Positions 57,084 to 64,000 of a stretch of DNA of 64,000 nucleotides are shown here, piece by piece. The stretch is from Pontimonas salivibrio (GTDB taxonomy: Bacteria > Actinomycetota > Actinomycetes > Actinomycetales > Microbacteriaceae). The translations under genes were made by a program, and so were the position numbers. The stretch lies in assembly GCF_002950575.1 (NCBI RefSeq), contig NZ_CP026923.1, forward strand, positions 1,054,001-1,118,000. The letters run 5' to 3'. Position 1 is the stretch's first letter. Each line of letters starts with the position of its first letter. The notes beneath the pieces are model-generated. The model had not been told where the DNA came from. It was given only the letters and a program-made list of their open reading frames with translations, and searched no databases.

Positions 57084-57660
57084 GGTTGGTGCGCTGACCA
57101 AGAGCCTCGCGCCACGCGCGTTGAGCTGGCGTCTGTGTGCTGGACACCGGGGAAGCAGAGGCCCCACGGCCTTGAACTCCCGGCACCCGACCCCGCCAGG
57201 CTTCGGTAATGGCCAGTGCGAGGGCGTCGGCGGCATCGGCGGGTTTAGGAATCTCGTCCAGGCTCAAAATATTTTTCACCATGGTTTGAACCTGTGCTTT
57301 TTTTGCACCGCCGTAGCCGGTGACGGCGGCCTTCACTTCGCTTGGTGTGCGGTGGCTTACCGGGATGCCACGTTCGGCGGCGAGAGCAATCACGATGCCA
57401 CTGACTTGGGCCGTGCCCATCACCGTGCGGACATTGTGTTGAGCAAAGACGCGCTCGAGGGCAAGAACATCGGGCTTGTGCAGGTCGAGCAGTTGCGCGA
57501 CCCCTCGTTGGAGATGCAGGAGCCGTTCGGTGATGTCCCACTCGGGGGGCGTGCGAAGCACGTCCACAGCAATCATGCTCAGAGATGACCCGTGAGGGTT
57601 ATCGACCACGCCGACGCCGAGCCTGGTGATTCCAGGGTCGACACCGAGTATGCGTGGCAC
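57076..57660 (-). CDS. ruvC: Holliday junction endonuclease RuvC
   Basis: The 194-residue RNase H-fold nuclease resolves four-way junctions. The first acidic residue is in [17 protein letters not shown] and the later acids ([20 protein letters not shown]) are conserved. A proline/serine C-terminal tail is present. It begins 3 bases after yebC ends. Confidence 0.97.
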   Translation of the reverse strand: MPRILGVDPGITRLGVGVVDNPHGSSLSMIAVDVLRTPPEWDITERLLHLQRGVAQLLDLHKPDVLALERVFAQHNVRTVMGTAQVSGIVIALAAERGIPVSHRTPSEVKAAVTGYGGAKKAQVQTMVKNILSLDEIPKPADAADALALAITEAWRGRVPGVQGRGASASPVSSTQTPAQRAWREALGQRTNLG

Positions 57661-57663
57661 GGG

Positions 57664-58419
57664 TTACTCGTCTAGTGCGGAAAGCAGCTCGGGTGAGAGT
57701 TCCATGTTGGTGAACACGTTTTGGACGTCGTCGGATTCCTCGAGTGCGTCAATCAGTGAGAAGACCTTCTTGGCTACTTCCAGTTCGGGGGTAATCGTCA
57801 CCGAAGCCACGAACTCTGCTTCAGCCTGCTCGTAGTCGATTCCCGCCGCCTGTATTGCTTTTCGGTTTTCCACCAAGTCGGACGGGTCAGTAATGACGTC
57901 GAAACCTTCACCGCGGTCGATGACTTCCTCTGCGCCCGAGTCCAAAACGGCAGCCAGGACATCGTCTTCCGAGAGTCCGTCGGTTTTCGCGACCGCGATT
58001 ACCCCTTTGCGGGCAAAGTTGTAGGCGACGCTTCCCGGGTCACCCATGGTGCCGCCGTTTCGACTCATGATGGTGCGAACTTCAGCGGCGGCGCGATTTT
58101 TGTTGTCAGTCAAACATTCGATGAGCATGGCGACACCGCTCGGCCCGTAACCTTCGTACATGATCGTTTGGTAGTCGACGGATTCACCGCTCAGGCCAGC
58201 CCCACGCTTCACGGCGCGATCAATGTTGTCGTTGGGTACTGACGACTTTTTTGCTTTTTGGATCGCATCGGCCAGGGTGGGGTTGCCGGCTGGGTCGGCG
58301 CCGCCAATTTTGGCCGCCACCTCAATGTTTTTGATGAGTTTGGCGAAAGATTTCGCACGCTTCGCGTCGATGACGGCTTTCTTGTGCTTCGTCGTTGCCC
58401 ACTTAGAGTGTCCTGACAT
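57664..58419 (-). CDS. YebC/PmpR-family transcription/translation factor
   Basis: The 251-residue protein starts with the signature [23 protein letters not shown] and contains [22 protein letters not shown]. Family members have been linked to transcription regulation and to relief of proline stalling. The ATG at 58419 is preceded by GGGGAG; longer in-frame starts lack similarity. It heads yebC-ruvCAB, a standard pairing. Confidence 0.95.
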   Translation of the reverse strand: MSGHSKWATTKHKKAVIDAKRAKSFAKLIKNIEVAAKIGGADPAGNPTLADAIQKAKKSSVPNDNIDRAVKRGAGLSGESVDYQTIMYEGYGPSGVAMLIECLTDNKNRAAAEVRTIMSRNGGTMGDPGSVAYNFARKGVIAVAKTDGLSEDDVLAAVLDSGAEEVIDRGEGFDVITDPSDLVENRKAIQAAGIDYEQAEAEFVASVTITPELEVAKKVFSLIDALEESDDVQNVFTNMELSPELLSALDE

Positions 58420-58476
58420 CACGCTCTCCCCACTGAACTCACCTGATACAACCCAACGGTGCGACCCGCCCTTGTT

Positions 58477-58502
58477 GGCACACTGTGACGACACACTGTG
58501 CC
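58477..58502. promoter_or_regulatory. 26-base dyad of two CACACTGTG copies upstream of yebC-ruvCAB
   Basis: CACACTGTG occurs at 58479-58487 and 58492-58500, spaced 13 bases apart. Each is itself a near-palindrome (CACA-C-TGTG), and together they form GGCACA-C-TGTG-ACGA-CACA-C-TGTGCC, an 11-base stem with one mismatch. It lies ~60 bases before yebC in the pdxT-yebC gap, where no other gene exists. An operator for a dimeric or tetrameric regulator, or a strong RNA hairpin (including a pdxST-side terminator), are both possible. Confidence 0.4.
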
Positions 58503-58567
58503 TCAGAGGCGCTGCCTCGCCGGGCTCCCACCGTGTCCGCGCCGCACTAGGCGCTAACTGCTGGGAC

Positions 58568-59200
58568 CTAGGCCAGTGTAGTCGGGAGGTCTCCAGGCAG
58601 GGGCGGATAGTTGCCAGCGCGTTTCACAAACGCTTCGTGCAGGCGGCTATCACCGCTCACTTCCGGATGGAAAGCCAGCGCCATGCACTGGGAGTCGTCT
58701 ACCGCCACCACTCGACCATCCTCGAGTGACGCAAGCACCTGAACCCCGGGGCCGACCCGGGTGACCACCGGAGCGCGGATGAAGGACACATCCATCGGCT
58801 CGCCGGCCACCCCTTTGACGCTCAGCCGGGTGTCAAATGATTCCCGTTGAGCACCAAAGGCGTTGCGCTGGACACTGATGTCTAAGCCGCCCAGTGTTTC
58901 CTGACCGTCGATACCGTCGACGAGATCTTTCGCGAGCATGATCATTCCGGCGCAGGTGCCCAGTACGGGAAGCCCCTCATCAATTGCCCCCCGAAGGGGC
59001 TCGACGAGGTCAAACAGTCTGGTGAGCTTGTCCATCACACTGGACTCGCCGCCGGGAATCACAAGGCCTTGTAGCCCCGCTAAGTCCCGCACACCGCGGA
59101 CCTCGACAACGGTCGCGCCGAGGGATTCCAGCATGCGCCGGTGCTCAAACACATCGCCCTGAAGGGCGAGAATGCCAATTGCCGGGCTACTACCACCCAC
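58568..59200 (-). CDS. pdxT: Pyridoxal 5'-phosphate synthase glutaminase subunit
   Basis: The 210-residue class I amidotransferase feeds ammonia to PdxS. The nucleophile is C83 in [24 protein letters not shown] and the histidine in [14 protein letters not shown] complete the site. It starts 11 bases inside the end of pdxS. Confidence 0.97.
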   Translation of the reverse strand: MGGSSPAIGILALQGDVFEHRRMLESLGATVVEVRGVRDLAGLQGLVIPGGESSVMDKLTRLFDLVEPLRGAIDEGLPVLGTCAGMIMLAKDLVDGIDGQETLGGLDISVQRNAFGAQRESFDTRLSVKGVAGEPMDVSFIRAPVVTRVGPGVQVLASLEDGRVVAVDDSQCMALAFHPEVSGDSRLHEAFVKRAGNYPPLPGDLPTTLA

Positions 59201-60086
59201 GCTCTGCCAGGCGGTGTGGTGCGGGAAGGTCGTTCACGTTGATCCCCACCATGGCATCACCCAGCTGGCGGGACACATTGGCGATGACGGAGGGGTCGTG
59301 GAACTGGGCGGTTGCTTGCACAATCGCTTTCGCCCGCTTCGCCGGGTCACCAGATTTGAAGATGCCGGAGCCGACAAACACGCCATCTGCGCCCAACTGC
59401 ATCATCATGGCCGCGTCTGCGGGGGTCGCCATTCCACCAGCGGTAAACAACACCACAGGCAGTGAACCGGTTCGCGCCACTTCGACCACCAGGTCGTAGG
59501 GGGCTTGGAGCTCTTTGGCGGCGACGTAAAGCTCGTCGGGGGTTTTGGACTTGAGGTGGTTGATTTCACCCAAAATGGTACGGATGTGTTTGGTCGCCTC
59601 GGAGACATCGCCGGTGCCTGCTTCGCCTTTGGAGCGAATCATCGCGGCACCTTCGTTGATCCGGCGCAGGGCTTCACCCAGGTTGGTCGCGCCACACACG
59701 AAAGGAACCGTGTAACCCCATTTGTCGATGTGGTTGACGTAGTCCGCGGGGCTGAGGACTTCCGATTCGTCGATGTAGTCCACACCGAGCTCTTGGAGGA
59801 TTTGGGCTTCAACGAAGTGCCCGATTCGGGCTTTCGCCATCACCGGGATCGATACCGAGTTGATGATTTCGTCGATCAGGTCCGGGTCGGACATCCTCGC
59901 GACGCCACCTTCGGCACGGATGTCTGCGGGGACTCGCTCCAGGGCCATTACGGCTACGGCACCGGCATCTTCGGCGATTTTTGCCTGCTCCGGTGTGACG
60001 ACGTCCATGATGACGCCACCTTTAAGCATGTCGGCCAGACCACGCTTGACGCGTGCACTTCCGGTCTGATTGCCCTGTTCACTCAT
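59190..60086 (-). CDS. pdxS: Pyridoxal 5'-phosphate synthase subunit PdxS
   Basis: The 298-residue barrel forms PLP from ribose-5-phosphate, glyceraldehyde-3-phosphate and ammonia. [22 protein letters not shown] and the lysine-containing [12 protein letters not shown] region are conserved. AAGGAGGA precedes the ATG. PLP serves TrpB, among other enzymes in this window. It begins 33 bases after the HIT gene. Confidence 0.98.
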   Translation of the reverse strand: MSEQGNQTGSARVKRGLADMLKGGVIMDVVTPEQAKIAEDAGAVAVMALERVPADIRAEGGVARMSDPDLIDEIINSVSIPVMAKARIGHFVEAQILQELGVDYIDESEVLSPADYVNHIDKWGYTVPFVCGATNLGEALRRINEGAAMIRSKGEAGTGDVSEATKHIRTILGEINHLKSKTPDELYVAAKELQAPYDLVVEVARTGSLPVVLFTAGGMATPADAAMMMQLGADGVFVGSGIFKSGDPAKRAKAIVQATAQFHDPSVIANVSRQLGDAMVGINVNDLPAPHRLAERGW

Positions 60087-60119
60087 GTGTTCCTCCTTGG
60101 CCCACGCTAGGCCATGATT

Positions 60120-60683
60120 CTATTTTGTTTCAGACTGTGACCATGCTGTACGCAGCTGGTCGCGGATATCTCCCAGCAGCTGTGGCATGGCTTTGGTTTT
60201 GGCGATGATGGGGAAAAAGTTGGAATCTTGACCCCACCGCGGCACCACGTGCTGGTGGAGATGCTCTTCAATGCCCGCACCGGCGATGCGACCTTGGTTC
60301 ATTCCGATGTTAAACCCGTGGGCTCCAGCCACCTCGCGAAGCAGCACCATGGCGTGTTGGGTGAGTGCGGCAATTTCGGCCGTTTCGGCCTCACTGGCTT
60401 CGTCGTATTGGGCGATGTGTCGGTAAGGACAAATCAATAGGTGGCCGGGGTTGTAGGGAAAAAGGTTCAACACGACGTAGTTGTGAGTGCCTTCAAACAC
60501 CACGAGGCTTTCGTCTTCAGGAAGCTCGGTGGCGACACAAAAGACGCACTCGCCCGGCTTTTTCCCCTCATTGCCGTGGATGTATCCGATGCGGTGGGGT
60601 ACCCAGAGGCGCTGAAAACTATCGGGGGCGCCAGGCACTTCCCACGCATCGCGTAAGACGGCGTCTGGTTGGTCCTCAGTCAT
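60120..60683 (-). CDS. HIT-family nucleotide hydrolase/transferase
   Basis: The 187-residue protein has a zinc-type CVFC pair, [14 protein letters not shown] and the histidine triad [12 protein letters not shown]. It belongs to the actinobacterial Ap4A phosphorylase-like HIT group found next to thrS. The ATG at 60683 overlaps the end of thrS by 8 bases. Confidence 0.92.
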   Translation of the reverse strand: MTEDQPDAVLRDAWEVPGAPDSFQRLWVPHRIGYIHGNEGKKPGECVFCVATELPEDESLVVFEGTHNYVVLNLFPYNPGHLLICPYRHIAQYDEASEAETAEIAALTQHAMVLLREVAGAHGFNIGMNQGRIAGAGIEEHLHQHVVPRWGQDSNFFPIIAKTKAMPQLLGDIRDQLRTAWSQSETK

Positions 60684-62682
60684 CGGAGCGCTCCGCAATG
60701 GCTTTTTGGATGTGGGCGATGGCTTCATCGATGGGCACACCATTGTTTTGGGAGCCGTCCCTAAAGCGGAAACTCACCGCACCCGCGCTGCGGTCGTCTT
60801 CACCGGCGATCAGCAGGTAGGGCACTTTTTGTTTCGTGTGGGTGCGAATCTTCTTCTGCATCCGCTCATCCGAATCGTCTATTTCGGCGCGAATACCCAA
60901 GGCCCGCATCCGGTCGATGACCTCGGTCAAGTAGGGAGCAAATTCTTCTGCAACGGGAATGCCCACCACTTGGACAGGGGCAAGCCAGGCGGGGAACGCA
61001 CCCGCATAGTGTTCGGTCAGCACACCAAAGAAACGCTCAATGGAGCCAAAGAGGGCACGGTGGAGCATAATCGGGCGCTGCCTGGACCCATCGGCCGACT
61101 GGTATTCCAAATCGAAGCGCTCCGGCAACATGAAATCCAGTTGAATGGTGGACATTTGCCAGGTCCGACCGATCGCATCGCGGGCTTGCACCGAGATCTT
61201 GGGGCCGTAAAACGCGGCCCCACCGGGGTCTGGCACCAACTCGAGGCCGGAGCCTTCAGCGACCCTCTGCAAAATCTCAGTCGCCTCTGTCCAAATCTCG
61301 TCGCCTCCGACAAATTTGTCCGAATCATCCCGGGTGGACAGCTCGAGGTAAAAGTCATTCAGGCCGTAGTCGGCCAGCAGACCCAACACGAAGTCCAAGA
61401 CCCCTTGGAGTTCTGTTTCGAGATCTTCCCTGGTGGTGAAGATGTGCGCGTCATCTTGGGTCATCCCCCTCACTCGGGTGAGGCCGTGAACGACACCAGA
61501 TTTTTCGTATCGGTAAACCGAACCAAATTCGAACATTCGAAGGGGAAGTTCGCGGTAGGAGCGCTGCCGGGAGCGGAAAATGAGAATGTGGAAGGGGCAG
61601 TTCATCGGCTTCAGGTAGTAGTCCACCCCTGCCCGAGTGATTTCCCCGGCGTCGTTTCGCACCTCGTCGATCTGCATCGGCGGGAACATGCCCTCTTTGT
61701 ACCAAGACAGGTGACCGCTAGTTTCGAACAGTTCCTGTTTGGAAATGTGCGGTGAGTTCACAAACTCGTAGCCGGCTTCTTCGTGGCGCCGCCTCGAGTA
61801 GTTCTCCATTTCCCGGCGGATAACTCCGCCCTTGGGGTGGAACACCGGCAGGCCTGAACCGATTTCTTCCGGGAAGCTAAACAGGTCGAGCTCTTGACCG
61901 AGAATCCTGTGGTCGCGGCGTTTTGCTTCTTCTAAGCGGTCCAAATATTCCCGCATTTGGTCTTTAGTCGGCCACGCTGTGCCATAGATACGCTGCAGTT
62001 GGGGGTTGTGTTCACTGCCTCGCCAATAGGCCGCCGCGACGCGCGTCAGTGAAAACCCGTTAGAAATGAGCTTCGTGTGGGGCAGGTGCGGACCTCGACA
62101 CAGGTCACTCCACACGGTGTCACCAGATTTGGCATCCACGTTGTCATACATGGTGAGCTCACCGGCCCCCACCTCAACGGATTCGTTGTCACCACCCTGG
62201 GACGCTTCCGATTTCAGACCAATGAGTTCCAGTTTGTAGGGCTCTGATGCCAGCTCAGCCTTCGCTTCATCGTCGGTGACAACCCGGCGGTGAAACCGCT
62301 GCGACTGGTTGACGATTTTCTGCATCGTCTTTTCCAAGGTTTTCAACTCATCGGGAGTAAACGGCTCCTCCACGTCGAAGTCGTAGTAGAAACCGTCGGT
62401 AATGGGAGGCCCAATACCGAGTTTTGCTTCCGGCCTGATCTGTTGAACCGCTTGCGCCAACACGTGTGCGGTGGAGTGTCGAAGAATGTCGAGGCCGTCT
62501 GGTGAATCAATCTCGACCGGTTCCACAGTGCTGCCGGGAGTCACCGTGGAGTGCAGGTCTCGTAATTCCCCGTCTACCCGGATGGCGACCACTGAAGGGT
62601 CAGCAAAAAGTGCATTCCCAGTGGTTTCCTGGTCGACAACAACAGCGCGGGAGGCTTGTGGGGAAGTGTTCACGACACCCAA
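60676..62682 (-). CDS. thrS: Threonyl-tRNA synthetase
   Basis: The 668-residue enzyme has an N-terminal TGS-like region, the editing domain ([14 protein letters not shown]) and class II core ([16 protein letters not shown]). The C-terminal anticodon domain follows. Threonine-zinc ligands (C, H, H) appear in [10 protein letters not shown] and downstream. The GTG start has only a weak purine run upstream. No T-box fits in the 27-base gap before it. Confidence 0.97.
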   Translation of the reverse strand: MGVVNTSPQASRAVVVDQETTGNALFADPSVVAIRVDGELRDLHSTVTPGSTVEPVEIDSPDGLDILRHSTAHVLAQAVQQIRPEAKLGIGPPITDGFYYDFDVEEPFTPDELKTLEKTMQKIVNQSQRFHRRVVTDDEAKAELASEPYKLELIGLKSEASQGGDNESVEVGAGELTMYDNVDAKSGDTVWSDLCRGPHLPHTKLISNGFSLTRVAAAYWRGSEHNPQLQRIYGTAWPTKDQMREYLDRLEEAKRRDHRILGQELDLFSFPEEIGSGLPVFHPKGGVIRREMENYSRRRHEEAGYEFVNSPHISKQELFETSGHLSWYKEGMFPPMQIDEVRNDAGEITRAGVDYYLKPMNCPFHILIFRSRQRSYRELPLRMFEFGSVYRYEKSGVVHGLTRVRGMTQDDAHIFTTREDLETELQGVLDFVLGLLADYGLNDFYLELSTRDDSDKFVGGDEIWTEATEILQRVAEGSGLELVPDPGGAAFYGPKISVQARDAIGRTWQMSTIQLDFMLPERFDLEYQSADGSRQRPIMLHRALFGSIERFFGVLTEHYAGAFPAWLAPVQVVGIPVAEEFAPYLTEVIDRMRALGIRAEIDDSDERMQKKIRTHTKQKVPYLLIAGEDDRSAGAVSFRFRDGSQNNGVPIDEAIAHIQKAIAERSDD

Positions 62683-62709
62683 ACTTTCTTTAAAGAGGAC
62701 CTCCCCAGC

Positions 62710-62895
62710 CTACTTCGAGTCGCGACCCTTCCCTTTTTCACCGCGAGCCGAATACACCAAACCGAACACACCCCAACCGACAAGGAAAATGGTGGCCACC
62801 CACGCCAAAAGGGTGTCTTGCTCAAAGGCCGGTTGAACAATCACCGCCCACAGCGCCAGAGACAGCAAAGCGGTGATAACAAAAGGGTTTTTCAT
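62710..62895 (-). CDS. Small two-helix membrane protein
   Basis: The 61-residue protein has two membrane segments (MKNPFVITALLSLALWAVIV and LLAWVATIFLVGWGVFGLVY) and a basic tail (ARGEKGKGRDSK). I do not recognise a family. TATACT lies nine bases upstream of the ATG at 62895, so the 5' leader would be only a few bases; this favours that start over the longer one at 62928. It could be co-transcribed with the lipoprotein gene. Confidence 0.6.
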   Translation of the reverse strand: MKNPFVITALLSLALWAVIVQPAFEQDTLLAWVATIFLVGWGVFGLVYSARGEKGKGRDSK

Positions 62896-62924
62896 GGTCG
62901 GTCCAGTATAGGTTGCCCCACTCT

Positions 62925-63401
62925 TCATGGGGAGGGTGCGAGAGCAACCGAAAGAACATGAGCCTCGATAGCCAAAGACCGTGCCCGCTCAAACTCCCCC
63001 GGATCAAAAGCCTCCTGCAGCTCTAGACCCACCGCCGTAAGGACACGAACGTTGTCTTCGGTAGTGCGCTCGGCCACATCCACACGAACCTGCTCCAGCA
63101 GTTGCGTGGTGGACCGATCGGCTAAGGGCCCAGCTTCCCCCGTCGCTAACCGATCCATCCGGGAGACGATGGTGAGTGACAGCTCAGGGAGGTCCTCCCA
63201 CTGCGCACGCTCGACCTGGCCGTTGAGGCGACGAATGTCTTGCCAGGCAAGGTCATAATTTCGCTCCCGGTCGTCCGCATTCACCGCAGACTGCACGCCA
63301 GGCGGCACGAGCGCGGGATTAGATTGACAGCCCGCGACCAGCACAACAAAAACGACCAGCAGAAGGGCACTCGCCCAGCCCGACCAGCACACCCGTTTCA
63401 C
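62925..63401 (-). CDS. Small putative lipoprotein
   Basis: The 158-residue protein has a signal peptide ending in a lipobox (LVAGC, Cys near residue 25), then a helical, acidic domain with heptad-like spacing (IRRLNGQVERAQWEDL). It is probably lipidated by Lgt and anchored outside the membrane. No known family was recognised. A TACACT hexamer lies seven bases before the GTG, with no ribosome-binding site. Confidence 0.75.
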   Translation of the reverse strand: MKRVCWSGWASALLLVVFVVLVAGCQSNPALVPPGVQSAVNADDRERNYDLAWQDIRRLNGQVERAQWEDLPELSLTIVSRMDRLATGEAGPLADRSTTQLLEQVRVDVAERTTEDNVRVLTAVGLELQEAFDPGEFERARSLAIEAHVLSVALAPSP

Positions 63402-63414
63402 AGCGTCGAGTGTA
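63402..63414 (-). promoter_or_regulatory. Candidate -10 element for a near-leaderless lipoprotein transcript
   Basis: TACACT (63414-63409) lies seven bases before the GTG at 63401. Spacing is one base longer than in the other examples. Confidence 0.4.
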
Positions 63415-63420
63415 TGAGCA

Positions 63421-63466
63421 GAAGCCGTGGAAGCCGTGTGGAAACCTGAACCAAAACCACGGCTTC
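63421..63466 (-). terminator. Inverted repeat with tandem GAAGCCGTG copies at the Abi gene's 3' end
   Basis: GAAGCCGTGG (63421-63430) and CCACGGCTTC (63457-63466) are perfectly complementary. GAAGCCGTG is repeated directly (63421-63429 and 63430-63438), so two alternative stems can form. The outer arm overlaps the stop of the Abi gene. It is a likely transcription end for that gene. Confidence 0.5.
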
Positions 63467-64000
63467 ACTCGCTACTGAGACTGATGAGACCTTTCCAGTA
63501 GAGGCCGCCCCTTGGCACCAACCTCGACACGGCATCAAAGAACGTCGTATCTCCGCGAACCTGGCCGACTAGGTCCGCCACCACGGCGATGACGCCCCAG
63601 GGAGTGTTCTCATAGTTGGCAGCGACTAGTTCCTCGTCAATCAACTTGGGGAACATCCGGGGTACGTCCTGCCGAACCCGACTGTTCCAGACACGGCTGT
63701 GGTGGGCGCACCTGTTTCTGAATACCGTTACGGAGCGAAGATTCGTGCGAAAGTGGGCGGGGCTAGAGTAGCCGAATCGCTGGGCGATTCGGCTACGGAT
63801 GTCCTCGCTATCAAGGAGTCCGAACATTCGTGAGAGTACCCCGAACGACAGGGCCTCAACAGCAACCCAGAGCGGGATCCCCTTGGGGCTCTCAGTCCTG
63901 TGATGCACCACGTGTGCCTCTTTAGAACGATTGATATCGGCCCAAAGGTCTGCCAATAGCTTGTCTCTTAGCAGAGCACCCGTCTTGTCGTAGCTCTCTC
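63465..64000 (-). CDS. Abi-family (Abi_2) HEPN protein, cut by window end
   Basis: The frame stays open to the window edge, giving 177 codons of the C-terminal part. The pattern matches the Abi_2 family (AbiD/AbiF-like): IPLWVAVEALSFGVLSRMF and then VFRNRCAHHSRVW. RNxxxH at 63702-63719 (R-N-R-C-A-H) is the HEPN RNase signature. Family members abort phage infection, probably by cutting RNA. The N terminus lies off the window. It is separated from the housekeeping block by two small envelope genes and has a probable terminator. Confidence 0.88.
   Translation of the reverse strand, partial: ESYDKTGALLRDKLLADLWADINRSKEAHVVHHRTESPKGIPLWVAVEALSFGVLSRMFGLLDSEDIRSRIAQRFGYSSPAHFRTNLRSVTVFRNRCAHHSRVWNSRVRQDVPRMFPKLIDEELVAANYENTPWGVIAVVADLVGQVRGDTTFFDAVSRLVPRGGLYWKGLISLSSE

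Noticed and set aside
58420-58567. LexA/SOS box upstream of yebC-ruvCAB
   Set aside because: No CGAAC-N4-GTTCG-like site is present; the visible dyad has a different sequence.
60706-61755. 349-codon open frame on the plus strand
   Set aside because: It lies fully antisense to thrS, whose class II motifs are intact; long antisense frames are expected with this codon usage and the translation shows no known domain.
62683-62709. T-box leader for thrS
   Set aside because: Only 27 bases separate the start of thrS from the upstream gene, far too short.
62896-62928. Start at 62928 for the small membrane protein
   Set aside because: The extra 11 residues precede a good ATG with a nearby TATACT hexamer, and the longer form overlaps the lipoprotein gene.
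1-64000. CRISPR arrays, insertion sequences, rRNA genes and prophage modules
   Set aside because: No regularly spaced repeats, transposase, rRNA core sequences or phage structural genes were recognised.

Overview
The window looks like a chromosomal segment of a high-GC Gram-positive bacterium, most probably a small-genome member of the Microbacteriaceae (Actinobacteria). The evidence is gene order (thrS-HIT-pdxS-pdxT-yebC-ruvCAB-yajC-secDF-relA; rpsD-alaS-ruvX-mltG-aroECKBQ-efp-nusB-pyrRBC-carAB-pyrF-gmk-rpoZ-coaBC-metK-priA-fmt-rsmB-rpe; hisEGFI-trpE...trpCBA-lgt-gltBD-pyk), an actinobacterial HGxxPAAW membrane protein, an mIHF domain, a PriA without a helicase site, and frequent GTG starts. 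Species was not determined. Spacing is very tight: most neighbours overlap by 1, 4, 8 or 11 bases, which fits a streamlined genome.

Layout by position. 1-265 is the start of an ANTAR-type response regulator (minus). 311-393 is tRNA-Leu(CAA). 394-660 is a gene-free, strongly self-complementary stretch ahead of a small GAF-like protein (661-1188, plus). 1285-45520 is an almost unbroken minus-strand run of housekeeping genes. In transcription order it holds rpsD, alaS, cell-wall and Holliday-junction genes, the shikimate pathway, efp/nusB, the pyrimidine operon, gmk/rpoZ/coaBC/metK, priA/fmt/rsmB/rpe, a joint his-trp cluster, lgt, gltBD and pyk. 45679-49943 holds rarA (minus) and three plus-strand genes: a cyclophilin, a DUF349 protein and an unknown. 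49922-62682 is again minus strand: thrS, HIT, pdxST, yebC, ruvCAB, yajC-secDF and relA. At the right edge are two small envelope proteins and the start of a probable accessory region with an Abi-family HEPN protein (63465-64000, cut by the window).

How the genes work together: the minus-strand blocks are linked pathways. Chorismate (aroE/C/K/B/Q) feeds trpE and the trp genes. PRPP-using routes (pyr, his, trp) sit close together. Nitrogen enters through GltBD and CarAB. Guanylate kinase, the omega subunit and RelA connect GTP, transcription and (p)ppGpp.

The main points for a second look are: (i) the structured leader at 394-660, whose two 11-base inverted repeats include one that covers the ribosome-binding region of the GAF-like gene; (ii) a repeated start-site arrangement, a TAnnnT-like hexamer followed by 6 bases and then ATG/GTG, seen at eight genes and pointing to leaderless transcripts from promoters tucked into gene junctions; (iii) a PyrR-type RNA hairpin just upstream of pyrR; (iv) fusion of an mIHF DNA-binding domain to guanylate kinase; (v) two copies of CACACTGTG forming a 26-base dyad upstream of yebC-ruvCAB; and (vi) the HEPN/Abi gene at the right edge. 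I saw no CRISPR array, insertion sequence, rRNA or prophage module.
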